Source of the DNA: Candidatus Rhodoferax randersensis
Lineage (GTDB): Bacteria; Pseudomonadota; Gammaproteobacteria; Burkholderiales; Burkholderiaceae_C
Direction: 5' to 3'
Length of the DNA: 64,000 nucleotides
Assembly (NCBI GenBank): GCA_016718155.1
Contig: JADKEH010000044.1
Location: 248,001 to 312,000, forward strand
How positions within the stretch are numbered: position 1 is the first letter of the stretch; every line of letters starts with the position of its first letter. A program made the translations under genes and the position numbers. Positions 42,430 to 51,648 of this stretch are shown in pieces. The notes below the pieces were generated by a model. The model was not told where the DNA came from. It was given only the letters and a program-made list of their open reading frames with translations, and made no database searches.

Positions 42430-44568
42430 ATGAAGCAACTTGTGCAGGACTTGAACAAGGGGATGACGATCGCCATTGAGTCACCGTCGCCCGCCCTACT
42501 CGTTGGTTCGTTGCTGGTTTCCAGCTCGGTCAGTTTGATCTCTGCCGGAACAGAACGGACACTGGTCGAATTCGGCCGAGCGTCATTACTGGAGAAGGCT
42601 CTGCAGAACCCCGACAGGGTCAAGGCCGCACTTGACAAGGTGCACACTGATGGCTTACTAGCGACCGTCACGGCGGTACGCTCAAAGCTGTCGCAGCCAC
42701 TGCCTCTAGGCTACTGCAATGTCGGTGTCATCGTCGAGGGCGGCTCTGGAACCGACGGATTCAAAGTTGGTGATCGTGTGGTATCTAACGGACCGCATGC
42801 TGACCTCGTCAGAGTATTTAAGAACCTCTGTGCGCGCATTCCGGACAACGTGGACAACGAATCGGCCTCGTTTGTGGTTGTCGCGAGTATCGGCCTTCAA
42901 GGTCTGAGACTGGCGCAACCAACGCTTGGTGAAGCATTTGTGGTCACTGGGGTCGGCCTCATAGGGCTGTTGACGGTACAGTTGCTACGCGCAAACGGCT
43001 GCACTGTGCTCGCCGTTGACTTTGACGACAACAAACTAGAGTTGGCGCGCAAGTTTGGCGCCACCACGTGCAATCCCAGCCGTGGCGAAGATCCCGTTTT
43101 AGCGAGTAGCACCTTCAGCCATGGGCGCGGTGTCGATGGCGTCATCCTTACGGCGTCCACGAAGTCCAACGACCCCGTGGCACAAGCCGCACGAATGTGT
43201 CGCAAACGCGGCCGCATTGTGTTGGTCGGAGTCGTGGGGTTAGACCTGAACCGGGCCGACTTCTATGAAAAGGAGCTTAGTTTTCAAGTCTCTTGCGCCT
43301 ATGGACCAGGTCGGTATGACCCGAACTACGAGGAGAGTGGACACGACTATCCGCTCGCCTATGTCCGCTGGACCGAGCAGCGAAATTTTGAAGCAGTGCT
43401 GGATTTGATGGCCAGTGGCCAGTTAGATGTAAAACCACTCATCAGCCACCGGTTTGCGTTCGAAGACGCTGCCCAAGCCTACCAAGTTCTCGTTGAGAAC
43501 AAGGGTGCGTTAGGCATCTTGTTGAACTACAGTACAGCGCTGGCCGAACGAACCACCCGAAGCATCAGTTTGGCAAAGTCAACACAGTTTGATGGCCACC
43601 GGCCCGTGCTGGGCTTCATCGGTGCGGGCAACTATGCCTCACGCATTCTGATTCCGGCGTTCAAAGCCGCGGGTGCCCAATTTCACACCATCGTCGCCTC
43701 GGGCGGTATCAGTGCGGTCATCCACGGCAACAAGGCTGGCTTTTGTGAAGCGTCCACCGACATCGACGCGATGCTGGGAGTGAGCGCAATCAACGCAGTG
43801 GTGATCGTGACGCGCCACGACACCCACGCCCGTTTCGCCAGCCGATCCTTGGCAGCAGGCAAACACGTCTTCGTGGAAAAACCCGCCGCCATCGATTTGG
43901 CAGGATTGTCTGAACTGCAGGCGGCTTACGCGGCCGCCCACCGAAACGGAGCCGGCCCCCAATTGATGGTTGGCTTCAACCGCCGTTTCTCGCCCCAGGT
44001 GCAGAAAATCAAGGCATTGCTGCAAACCGTGAAGGAACCCAAATCGTTCATCATGACCATGAATGCAGGCGCGATTGCCGCCAGTCACTGGACGCAGGAT
44101 CAAACCGTTGGCGGCGGGCGCATCATTGGCGAGGCCTGCCACTTCATCGACCTGATGCGCTTTCTGGCAGGTAGCCCCATCGTCTCGATCCAGGCACGCC
44201 GCATGGGCAACGTGCCCGGCCTGGCCATCGCCGAAGACAAGGCAAGCATCACCCTCGGGTTTGAAGACGGCTCATTCGGCACCATCCAGTACCTGGCCAA
44301 CGGGTCGGCCAGTTTTCCGAAGGAGCGCATCGAGGTGTTCACGGCGGGCCGGATTCTCCAACTCGACAACTTTCGCAAGCTCAAAGGGTACGGCTGGCCA
44401 GGCTTCAGCAAGCTCAACCTGTGGCGACAGGACAAAGGGCAGAACGCCTGCGCCAAAGCGTTCCTTCAAGCCATTGAGCAAGGCACTCCTGCCATTGCGC
44501 CAGACGAGATTTTCGAAGTTGCGCGCGTCACACTGGACGTGTCCGAGCAATTGCGTCGGCAACAATGA
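42430..44568 (+). CDS. Two-domain oxidoreductase: zinc-free alcohol dehydrogenase fused to Gfo/Idh/MocA
   Basis: The 712-residue protein joins two enzymes. Residues about 1-360 form a medium-chain dehydrogenase (SAGTERTLVEFGRASLLEKA, VVTGVGLIGLLTVQLLRANG, KRGRIVLVGVVGLD). Residues about 390-712 form a Gfo/Idh/MocA dehydrogenase (PVLGFIGAGNYASRILIPAF, HVFVEKPAAIDLAGLSELQ, IIGEACHFIDLMRFLAG). Such fusions occur in exopolysaccharide loci together with heparinase-like proteins, as here; their reaction has not been established to my knowledge. The ADH half lacks the usual zinc-site cysteine cluster. It overlaps the next gene by 4 bases. Confidence 0.88.
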   Translation: MKQLVQDLNKGMTIAIESPSPALLVGSLLVSSSVSLISAGTERTLVEFGRASLLEKALQNPDRVKAALDKVHTDGLLATVTAVRSKLSQPLPLGYCNVGVIVEGGSGTDGFKVGDRVVSNGPHADLVRVFKNLCARIPDNVDNESASFVVVASIGLQGLRLAQPTLGEAFVVTGVGLIGLLTVQLLRANGCTVLAVDFDDNKLELARKFGATTCNPSRGEDPVLASSTFSHGRGVDGVILTASTKSNDPVAQAARMCRKRGRIVLVGVVGLDLNRADFYEKELSFQVSCAYGPGRYDPNYEESGHDYPLAYVRWTEQRNFEAVLDLMASGQLDVKPLISHRFAFEDAAQAYQVLVENKGALGILLNYSTALAERTTRSISLAKSTQFDGHRPVLGFIGAGNYASRILIPAFKAAGAQFHTIVASGGISAVIHGNKAGFCEASTDIDAMLGVSAINAVVIVTRHDTHARFASRSLAAGKHVFVEKPAAIDLAGLSELQAAYAAAHRNGAGPQLMVGFNRRFSPQVQKIKALLQTVKEPKSFIMTMNAGAIAASHWTQDQTVGGGRIIGEACHFIDLMRFLAGSPIVSIQARRMGNVPGLAIAEDKASITLGFEDGSFGTIQYLANGSASFPKERIEVFTAGRILQLDNFRKLKGYGWPGFSKLNLWRQDKGQNACAKAFLQAIEQGTPAIAPDEIFEVARVTLDVSEQLRRQQ

Positions 44569-46394
44569 AGCTCCTGATCAAGATTAGGACTGCGCTCGCA
44601 CTCGGCTTACCCAACATTGCCAGAGTCGCCGCATACCGCGTCGGCGTCAAGCTGCGCCTCAATCCCGCGTGCCGTCTTCGCGCAGCAGCGCCGCCAGGAC
44701 CTTTTTTTCGTACAAAAGCGCAGAAACAGTCAACAGCGACGCCCCTCGCAGACTGGCAGGCATCAGCTCAGCTGTTTGGCCGCTGGCCCTTTAAAGTGAG
44801 CATACAGGCGCCGGATTGGTTAGCCAACCCATTCACAGGCCAGAAGGTGGCGAGCCGGGGCGCGTTTGGTGGGCCATACCGGATTTTGATCCGGTAACGG
44901 GCGACATCAAGGTCATTTGGGAGTTGTCGCGCATGGACTGGGTGCTGGCGTTTGCGCAGCGTGCCCACAACGGAGATGCCCAAGCCCTGACCAGATTGAA
45001 CGCTTGGCTGGCGGATTGGTGCGAGAACAACCCACCGTATCGCGGCCCCAACTGGAAGTGTGGACAGGAAGCGTCCTTTCGCGTCATGCACTTGGCGATG
45101 GCGGCACTGCTGCTTGATCAAGTCAGTGACTCCACCAGCGGCCTGATCGAACTGGTCCACCTGCATATGCAGCGCATTGCGCCAACCATCCAGTACGCGG
45201 TGGGACAGGACAACAACCACGGCACCTCGGAGGCGGCGGCTTTGTTCATGGGGGGAAGTTGGCTTGCCGTCCATGGGTCGGCGCAGGGAAAAGCGTGGCA
45301 GCAAACAGGCCGAAAATGGCTAGAAAACAGGTGCGCGCGACTCATTGGGGAGGATGGGGGGTTCAGCCAGTATTCACTGAACTACCATCGACTACTGCTC
45401 GACACTCTGAGCATGACAGAGCTGTGGCGCCGACACTTGGTAGTGCCTGAGTTCTCCCAGCAGTTTTATGGAAGGGCCACCGCGGCGACACATTGGCTCT
45501 ACGAAATGATCAGCCCCGACAGCGGTGACGGGCCCAATGTGGGCGCCAACGACGGAGCCCGCCTGCTGCAGTTGTCCAACACCGCTTACCGCGACTATCG
45601 CCCCACTGTTCAACTGGCCATGGCACTGTTCACCAAGCAGCAGGCGTACCCAAAGGAAGGCCCTTGGAACGACACCCTGCGGTGGCTTGGCGTCCCGCTG
45701 CCAAGCGCGCGCCCTGTCGCCCGCCAGCTCCGTCGCCAAGGACTGCGGTTTTGCAGTGCTGCGGCGTGGTGCGGCCATGGCCTTTCTGCGCTACCCTCGA
45801 TTTCGTTTTCGCCCCAGCCATGCCGATGCCCTGCATCTCGACCTTTGGTTGAACGGCGAGAACCTGCTTTGCGACGATGGTTCTTACAGCTACCACGCTG
45901 AGCCGAAGTGGTTGGAGTATTTTGGCGGCACAGCCAGCCACAACACGGTGCAGTTTGATGACCGCGACCAGATGCCACGTCTGGGCCGTTTTCTGTTCGG
46001 CGACTGGCTGCGCACATCGTTTCTTCAGCCGCTGGGAAAGAATGATCAGGCTGTCGAGTTCGCCGCAGGCTATCGCGACCGCGCCGCAGCGAGCCACCGA
46101 CGCCAGGTAACGCTAAGCAACTTGGGCCTAAGCGTCGTCGACGAGGTCGAGGGTTTCACGCACAAGGCCATTCTGCGTTGGCGTGTGCCGCACACGCATT
46201 GGCGCTTGGAGGGGCAGCGCTGGACAAATGGTGCGCACACACTGACCGTGCAGGCCAGCGTGCCGATTGCCCGCTGCGAAGTGGTCGAAGCTTGGGAGTC
46301 ACGACACTATCTGGAGAAAACCCCGGTGTCGGTGCTGGAAGTCGAGATCCACCAGCCTGGCACCTTGACGACGCAATACCGGTGGGCCGCATGA
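44565..46394 (+). CDS. Heparinase II/III-like (alginate lyase family) protein, two frameshifts
   Basis: A polysaccharide lyase-like protein of about 609 residues split by two opposite one-base errors. The N-terminal frame (MKLLIKIRTALALGLPNIAR) breaks near 44849, where a G run is probably one short. The middle part has EASFRVMHLAMAALLLDQ, GQDNNHGTSEAAALFMGGS and NYHRLLLDTLSMTELW, the catalytic toroid with NNH and Tyr/His. The frame breaks again at 45712-45714 (one extra C). The last part has HADALHLDLWLNGENLLCDDG and GGTASHNTVQFDDRDQMPR, the beta-sandwich. Net length is unchanged. It may trim or release the polymer in the periplasm. Confidence 0.83.
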
Positions 46395-47653
46395 AGGTTC
46401 TTTACTTCCATCAACACTTCTCCACCCCGAAAGGCTCCGTCGGCACCCGTTCCTACGAGATGGCGCGTCACCTGCTGACGCGGGGCCACCAGGTCACCAT
46501 GGTATGCGGCAGCTATGGAGGAGGCGAGACCGGCTTGACCTTGCCATTTGTGCAGGGGAGCCGGCGCGGCTGGGTCGACGGTATTGAGGTGATCGAATTT
46601 GATCTCGCCTATTCCAACCATGACGGTATCGTCAAGCGCGCACGAACATTTGTCCGTTTTGCCTGGCGCAGTGTTCGCCTGGCGCTAACAGAGCATTTCG
46701 ATGTGCTGTTCGCCACCACCACCCCACTCACGGCGGGCATTCCCGGCATCGTCGCCCGCTGGCTTCGAGGCAAGCCGTTTGTATTCGAAGTGCGCGATTT
46801 GTGGCCAGAACTGCCCCGCGCCATGGGCGCCATCCGCAACCCCTTGGTGCTTGGTGCCCTGTCTGTTCTGGAGTGGACCAGTTACCGGTCCGCGCATCGA
46901 CTCATTGGTCTGTCCCCTGGTATCGTGGAAGGGATTTCACGTCGCGGCGTGCCGCGATCCCGAATCGCCCTGATTCCCAACGGCTGTGATCTGGATATCT
47001 TCTCCGCCAAGGCCGACCCTTGGCGGCCGTCATCCATACCTGCCAGTGACTTGTTGGCCGTGTTCGCCGGCACCCACGGCATGGCCAATGGTCTGGACGC
47101 CGTGCTGGACGCGGCCGCCGAACTCCAGCGCCGAGGGCGCACCGACATCAAACTGCTCCTTATTGGCCAAGGCAAGCTCAAGGCTCCATTGCAGGCGCGC
47201 GCCCAAAAGGAGCGCCTCGACAACGTGGTGTTTCACGACCCCGTCAACAAGACCGCCTTGGCCGGCCTGATGGCAGCGACCGACCTCGGCATGCAAATCC
47301 TCGCCAACGTACCGGCCTTTTACTACGGCACTTCTCCGAACAAGTTCTTCGACTACATTGCGGCCAGCCTGCCCGTGCTCAACAACTACCCAGGATGGCT
47401 GGCCGATCTGATTCAGAAGCACCAATGCGGTTTCGCGGTCCCCCCCAACAACGCCAGCGCCTTCGCGGACGCTCTGGAACAGGCGGCCGACCATCGCACA
47501 ACGCTCAAAGCCATGGGCCAGCGCGGTCACGCGCTCGCGAAGAACGAGTTTGACCGCCGCTTGCTAGCCGATCAATGGGTCGACTGCTTGGAAGGCACCC
47601 TTGCAGGCAGCGACCCGGCTCCCAACGCAAGCAACACGGCGACCCGTCGCTAA
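46391..47653 (+). CDS. Glycosyltransferase family 4 (WbuB-like)
   Basis: The 420-residue GT-B enzyme begins VLYFHQHFSTPKGSVGTRSY, typical of WbuB-type L-FucNAc or related transferases. FEVRDLWPELPRAMG and the C-terminal AATDLGMQILANVPAFYYGT with SPNKFFDYIAASLPVLNN fit the donor site. The ATG overlaps the heparinase stop codon (ATGA). In other Proteobacteria the same order heparinase / WbuB-like GT / sugar transferase / acetyltransferase / DegT occurs. Donor and acceptor are not determined. Confidence 0.88.
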   Translation: MKVLYFHQHFSTPKGSVGTRSYEMARHLLTRGHQVTMVCGSYGGGETGLTLPFVQGSRRGWVDGIEVIEFDLAYSNHDGIVKRARTFVRFAWRSVRLALTEHFDVLFATTTPLTAGIPGIVARWLRGKPFVFEVRDLWPELPRAMGAIRNPLVLGALSVLEWTSYRSAHRLIGLSPGIVEGISRRGVPRSRIALIPNGCDLDIFSAKADPWRPSSIPASDLLAVFAGTHGMANGLDAVLDAAAELQRRGRTDIKLLLIGQGKLKAPLQARAQKERLDNVVFHDPVNKTALAGLMAATDLGMQILANVPAFYYGTSPNKFFDYIAASLPVLNNYPGWLADLIQKHQCGFAVPPNNASAFADALEQAADHRTTLKAMGQRGHALAKNEFDRRLLADQWVDCLEGTLAGSDPAPNASNTATRR

Positions 47654-47662
47654 CATAGCCAG

Positions 47663-48256
47663 ATGAAAAGGACTATTGACTTGGCTGTGGCGTCGCTGGT
47701 GCTGGCCATGCTTGCACTGCCCCTCTTGTTGCTGGCGTGTCTGATCCGCTACAAGCTCGGCAGACCGATCTTGTTCCATCAGACACGGCCGGGTCTGCAT
47801 GGCCGACCGTTCGACATGATCAAGTTCCGGACCATGACCGACGCACGAGGAGCCGACGGCGAGCCGCTACCGGATCGCGACCGGTTGACCTCGTTTGGCT
47901 ATTCTTTGCGTGCCACCAGCCTGGATGAACTGCCTGAGCTGTGGAATGTACTCACGGGTGACATGAGTCTGGTCGGCCCTCGACCGCTGCTGATGGAATA
48001 CCTACCCCTCTACTCGCCTGAACAGGCCCGTCGCCATGAGGTGCAGCCTGGCATCACCGGTTGGGCACAGGTGAACGGCCGCAACGCGCTCACTTGGGAG
48101 GAAAAATTCAGGCTGGACGTATGGTACGTTGACCATCGATCAATCTGGCTGGACCTCAAAATTCTATGGCTCACCGTGCGCAAAGTGTTGTCTCGCGAAG
48201 GCGTCAACGCCACGGGCGAGGCGACAATGCAGAAGTTCACCGGCGGCAAACCATGA
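47663..48256 (+). CDS. Initiating phosphoglycosyl transferase (PglC-like)
   Basis: The 197-residue monotopic enzyme transfers a sugar phosphate to undecaprenyl phosphate and so starts the lipid-linked glycan. It has one N-terminal membrane segment (IDLAVASLVLAMLALPLLLL), then FHQTRPGLHGRPFDMIKFRTMTD split over two motifs, the catalytic Asp/Glu region RATSLDELPELWNVLTG, and LVGPRPLLMEYLPLY. Its small size (no extra N-terminal helices) matches PglC rather than WbaP. With the following PglD- and PglE-like genes the first sugar is probably di-N-acetylbacillosamine or a close relative. Confidence 0.9.
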   Translation: MKRTIDLAVASLVLAMLALPLLLLACLIRYKLGRPILFHQTRPGLHGRPFDMIKFRTMTDARGADGEPLPDRDRLTSFGYSLRATSLDELPELWNVLTGDMSLVGPRPLLMEYLPLYSPEQARRHEVQPGITGWAQVNGRNALTWEEKFRLDVWYVDHRSIWLDLKILWLTVRKVLSREGVNATGEATMQKFTGGKP

Positions 48257-48281
48257 ACGCATCACTTCCAGGCAGGCTCGC

Positions 48282-48938
48282 ATGAAACGATTCGCCATCT
48301 TCGGTGCCAGCGGCTGCGGCCGTGGCGTCATGCCCTTGGCGCGCCAGCAACTGCGCCAATCAGAGCCCCTGCCGTGGGACCTGGTGTTTGTGGATGACCA
48401 TCCCCCAGCTCCAGAGATCAACGGACAGCGCGTTCTGACCTACGCGCAATGGATGGCACAGCCGGCCACGTCGCGGCACGTGTCCGTGGCCATCAGCCAT
48501 GGCGACGTGCGAGAGAGTGTGGTTGCGCGATGCAGGCAAGACCAGGTAGCTTTCTTTCAGGTCAAAGCCGACAACGTTGTCGTCATGGACGATGTGCAGA
48601 TCGGACCCGGTGCAGTGTTGTGTCCGTTCGTGACGCTGACCAGCAATATCCGTATTGGGCAACACTTTCACGCCAACCTTTATAGCTACGTCGAGCATGA
48701 TTGCGTGATCGGCGACTTCGTCACTTTCGCCCCTGGCGTCCACTGCAATGGCAACGTCGTGATAGAAGATCACGCCTACATCGGATCCGGCGCCATCCTG
48801 CGCCAGGGCAAACCTGGGCAACCCCTGGTGGTCGGGCGCGGCGCGACCGTCGGCATGGGCGCCGTGGTCACCAAGAGCGTTGCACCCGGCAGCACCGTGG
48901 TCGGCAATCCGGCCAGCCCGATGGTGCCTCGTCGTTGA
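48282..48938 (+). CDS. PglD/NeuD-like sugar O/N-acyltransferase
   Basis: The 218-residue protein has an N-terminal Rossmann-like domain (FAIFGASGCGRGVMPLA) and a C-terminal left-handed beta-helix (IGPGAVLCPFVTLTSNIRIG, VEHDCVIGDFVTFAPGVHC). The His in VEHDC is the expected catalytic base. PglD acetylates the 4-amino group of UDP-4-amino-4,6-dideoxy-GlcNAc. It stands between the PglC- and PglE-like genes, matching the bacillosamine pathway. The ATG at 48282 is chosen to fit the family N-terminus. Confidence 0.88.
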   Translation: MKRFAIFGASGCGRGVMPLARQQLRQSEPLPWDLVFVDDHPPAPEINGQRVLTYAQWMAQPATSRHVSVAISHGDVRESVVARCRQDQVAFFQVKADNVVVMDDVQIGPGAVLCPFVTLTSNIRIGQHFHANLYSYVEHDCVIGDFVTFAPGVHCNGNVVIEDHAYIGSGAILRQGKPGQPLVVGRGATVGMGAVVTKSVAPGSTVVGNPASPMVPRR

Positions 48939-48960
48939 CGGCTATTGTTCTGGAGTACCC

Positions 48961-50190
48961 ATGCTCAACACCCCGTTCTCGCCGTGGCCCAGCTTTACCC
49001 AAGAGGAGGCCCATGCCGTGGGGCAGGTTGTCCTGTCGAATCGGGTCAACTACTGGACTGGCACCGAGTGTCGTGAATTTGAAAAGGAGTTTGGCCTCTG
49101 GTGCGGTGCGCGTTACGCGGTGTCCCTGGCCAACGGTACGCTTGCATTGGATGTCGCGCTCAAGGCGCTGGGGGTGACGGCGGGTGACGAGGTTATCGTC
49201 ACCCCGCGCACCTTCATGGCCAGCGTTTCCTGTGTCGTCAATGCAGGCGCCATTCCTGTATTTGCCGATGTGGATGAAGACAGTGGCAACATCTCCGGTG
49301 CCACTATTGCAGCCGTGCTGACGCCGCGTACCAGGGCGGTCATCTGCGTGCACTTGGCTGGCTGGCCATGTGACATGGACCCGATCATGAGCCTGGCGCG
49401 GGAACACGGGTTCAAGGTCATCGAAGACTGCGCACAAGCCCACGGCGCCCGCTACAAGGGCCGCGACGTCGGCACCATCGGCCACATCGGTGCGTGGAGT
49501 TTTTGTCAGGACAAGATCATGACCACCGGTGGCGAAGGCGGCATGGTCACCACCAATGACCGCTCACTTTGGTCAAAGATGTGGTCTTACAAGGACCATG
49601 GCAAGAACTGGGAGGCGGTGCACGAGCGTCCCCATGAGCCCGGATTTCGATGGGTGCACGACAGTTTTGGCACCAATTGGCGCATGCTGGAGATGCAAGC
49701 GGCAATTGGTCGCATTCAGTTGCACCGCATGGCCGACTGGTCAGCCCAACGTGGCGCGCATGCGCAAGCCATCGGGGCGGCGTGCCGTCAACAAGCCGTG
49801 GTTCGGGTGCCGAACTTTGCTTGCGACCGATCTGCCTGTGACGCGAGTTGCCCGACGCGCAGCGGATGCGTCCACGCCTACTACAAGTTCTATGCCTATG
49901 TCCGACCTGAGCGACTCGCCGAGGGCTGGACGCGTGACCGCATCATTGCGGCAGTCAATCAACGGGGCGTACCCTGCTACCAGGGCTCATGCTCGGAGGT
50001 CTATCTCGAAAAAGCGTTCGACGGCACCGGCTGGCGACCAGCACAACCGTTGCCGGTAGCCCGACAGTTAGGAGAAACATCCCTGATGTTTCTGGTGCAC
50101 CCCACCCTCACGCCAGCAGAGATTGACAAGACCTGCTTAGTGATCGGGGAGGTACTGACCGCAGCCAGCACCTCCCCCCCTACAGCCTAG
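48961..50190 (+). CDS. DegT/DnrJ/EryC1 aminotransferase (PglE-like), third copy
   Basis: The 409-residue PLP enzyme would aminate the 4-keto sugar before PglD acetylates it. Motifs are YAVSLANGTLALDVALKALG, VIEDCAQAHGARYKG and the PLP lysine in AWSFCQDKIMTTGGEGG. A Cys-rich insert (FACDRSACDASCPTRSGC) near residue 290 is unusual. It is the last island gene. The partner 4,6-dehydratase (PglF), often next in similar clusters, is absent: the stop codon TAG at 50188-50190 overlaps the ftsZ stop codon on the other strand. Confidence 0.88.
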   Translation: MLNTPFSPWPSFTQEEAHAVGQVVLSNRVNYWTGTECREFEKEFGLWCGARYAVSLANGTLALDVALKALGVTAGDEVIVTPRTFMASVSCVVNAGAIPVFADVDEDSGNISGATIAAVLTPRTRAVICVHLAGWPCDMDPIMSLAREHGFKVIEDCAQAHGARYKGRDVGTIGHIGAWSFCQDKIMTTGGEGGMVTTNDRSLWSKMWSYKDHGKNWEAVHERPHEPGFRWVHDSFGTNWRMLEMQAAIGRIQLHRMADWSAQRGAHAQAIGAACRQQAVVRVPNFACDRSACDASCPTRSGCVHAYYKFYAYVRPERLAEGWTRDRIIAAVNQRGVPCYQGSCSEVYLEKAFDGTGWRPAQPLPVARQLGETSLMFLVHPTLTPAEIDKTCLVIGEVLTAASTSPPTA

Positions 50191-51422
50191 TCGGCTTGCT
50201 TGCGCAGGAAAGCCGGAATCTCGTAATCGTCCATGCCGCCCGAGGCCAGCGCGTCCACCTTGGCCGCCGCCTGGGTGCGGTCGCGGGTGCGCCAGACGCT
50301 GGGCGTGGCCATGTTGCCGTAGTCGGGTTGGGGCTGGCTGGGCGCCGCACCTACGCCGGTCAACGGTCCGGACACCGAGTTGGTCAAGGTCGGCACATGG
50401 AAGGGCACGTTGTCGGTACCGGTGCGCAGCACTTGCAGCGGCGGCGCGGTGCGGCGCATGCCCTGGCGGCTCAAACCCGTCGCCACCACGGTGACCCGAA
50501 TGTCGTCGCCCAGGCCGTCGTCGTAGGCGGTGCCGTAGATCACATGCGCATCGGGCGACGCATAGGCCCGAATGGTGTTCATCGCCAGCTTGGATTCGCT
50601 CAGTTTCAGCGAGCCCTTGGCAGCGGTGATCAACACCAGCACGCCTTTGGCGCCAGACAGATCGATGCCTTCGAGCAGCGGGCAGGCCACCGCCTGCTCA
50701 GCGGCGATGCGGGCGCGATCCGGACCGCTGGCCACGGCCGTGCCCATCATGGCTTTGCCGGGCTCGCCCATCACGGTACGCACGTCCTCGAAGTCGACGT
50801 TGACGTGCCCCGGTACATTGATGATTTCCGCGATACCGCCCACCGCATTCTTCAGCACATCGTTGGCGTGGGCAAAGGCCTCGTCCTGGGTGATGTCGTC
50901 GCCCAACACTTCGAGCAACTTCTCGTTGAGCACCACGATCAGCGAGTCCACATTGGCTTCGAGCTCGGCCAGGCCGTTGTCTGCATTGGTCATGCGACGG
51001 CCGCCCTCCCAGTCAAACGGCTTGGTGACCACGCCCACGGTCAGAATGCCCATCTCCTTGGCGATGCGCGCGATCACGGGTGCGGCGCCGGTGCCGGTGC
51101 CACCGCCCATGCCGGCGGTGATGAACAACATGTGCGCGCCGTCGATGGCGGCGCGGATGTCCTCGGCGGCGATCTCGGCCGATTCGCGGCCCTTGTCGGG
51201 TTTGCTGCCCGCGCCCAGCCCGCTGGTGCCGAGCTGGATGGTGCGGTGTGCGACGCTGCGGCTGAGGGCCTGCGCATCGGTGTTGGCGCAGATGAATTCC
51301 ACGCCCTGGACCGAACACCCAATCATGTGCCCGACCGCGTTGCCGCCGCCACCTCCCACGCCGATCACCTTGATCTGCGTGCCCTGGTTGAACGCTTCTT
51401 CTTCAATCATTTCGATAGGCAT
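50187..51422 (-). CDS. ftsZ: Cell division protein FtsZ
   Basis: The 411-residue tubulin-like GTPase forms the division ring. IKVIGVGGGGGNAVGHM and the GTP-binding AGMGGGTGTGAAPVIA are seen, then VDFEDVRTVMGEPGKAMMG. The C-terminal linker (about residues 320-395) leads to the conserved tail DDYEIPAFLRKQAD that binds FtsA and ZipA. AGGAG precedes the ATG. It is the last gene of the dcw cluster and its stop codon overlaps that of the convergent island gene within CTAG, leaving no room for a terminator. Confidence 0.98.
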   Translation of the reverse strand: MPIEMIEEEAFNQGTQIKVIGVGGGGGNAVGHMIGCSVQGVEFICANTDAQALSRSVAHRTIQLGTSGLGAGSKPDKGRESAEIAAEDIRAAIDGAHMLFITAGMGGGTGTGAAPVIARIAKEMGILTVGVVTKPFDWEGGRRMTNADNGLAELEANVDSLIVVLNEKLLEVLGDDITQDEAFAHANDVLKNAVGGIAEIINVPGHVNVDFEDVRTVMGEPGKAMMGTAVASGPDRARIAAEQAVACPLLEGIDLSGAKGVLVLITAAKGSLKLSESKLAMNTIRAYASPDAHVIYGTAYDDGLGDDIRVTVVATGLSRQGMRRTAPPLQVLRTGTDNVPFHVPTLTNSVSGPLTGVGAAPSQPQPDYGNMATPSVWRTRDRTQAAAKVDALASGGMDDYEIPAFLRKQAD

Positions 51423-51648
51423 TTTTTTCTCCTGAAGTACAAATTTTTGCAGTTGCCGAAAGTAGTTCTAGTCGTTTGCGCGGTGTCCGGTCACGAAGGC
51501 GGATCGGTGCACCGCCATCGCCAGTGCGGGCTGCCCCTGGCCAACCACAGGCGATGCCATTGCCGCCGAACCCCACCTGGCCGGGCGCGCGGCGCCAAGC
51601 GACTGCAGTCAGCCGCGTTGGGGAAGCGTGGAGGCCAGGCAAGATTCA
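51423..51648. other. Intergenic region between ftsA and ftsZ
   Basis: These 226 GC-rich bases contain no gene. The part next to ftsZ holds its ribosome binding site. Separate ftsZ promoters are expected here by analogy with other Proteobacteria, but none could be identified with confidence. Confidence 0.5.
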
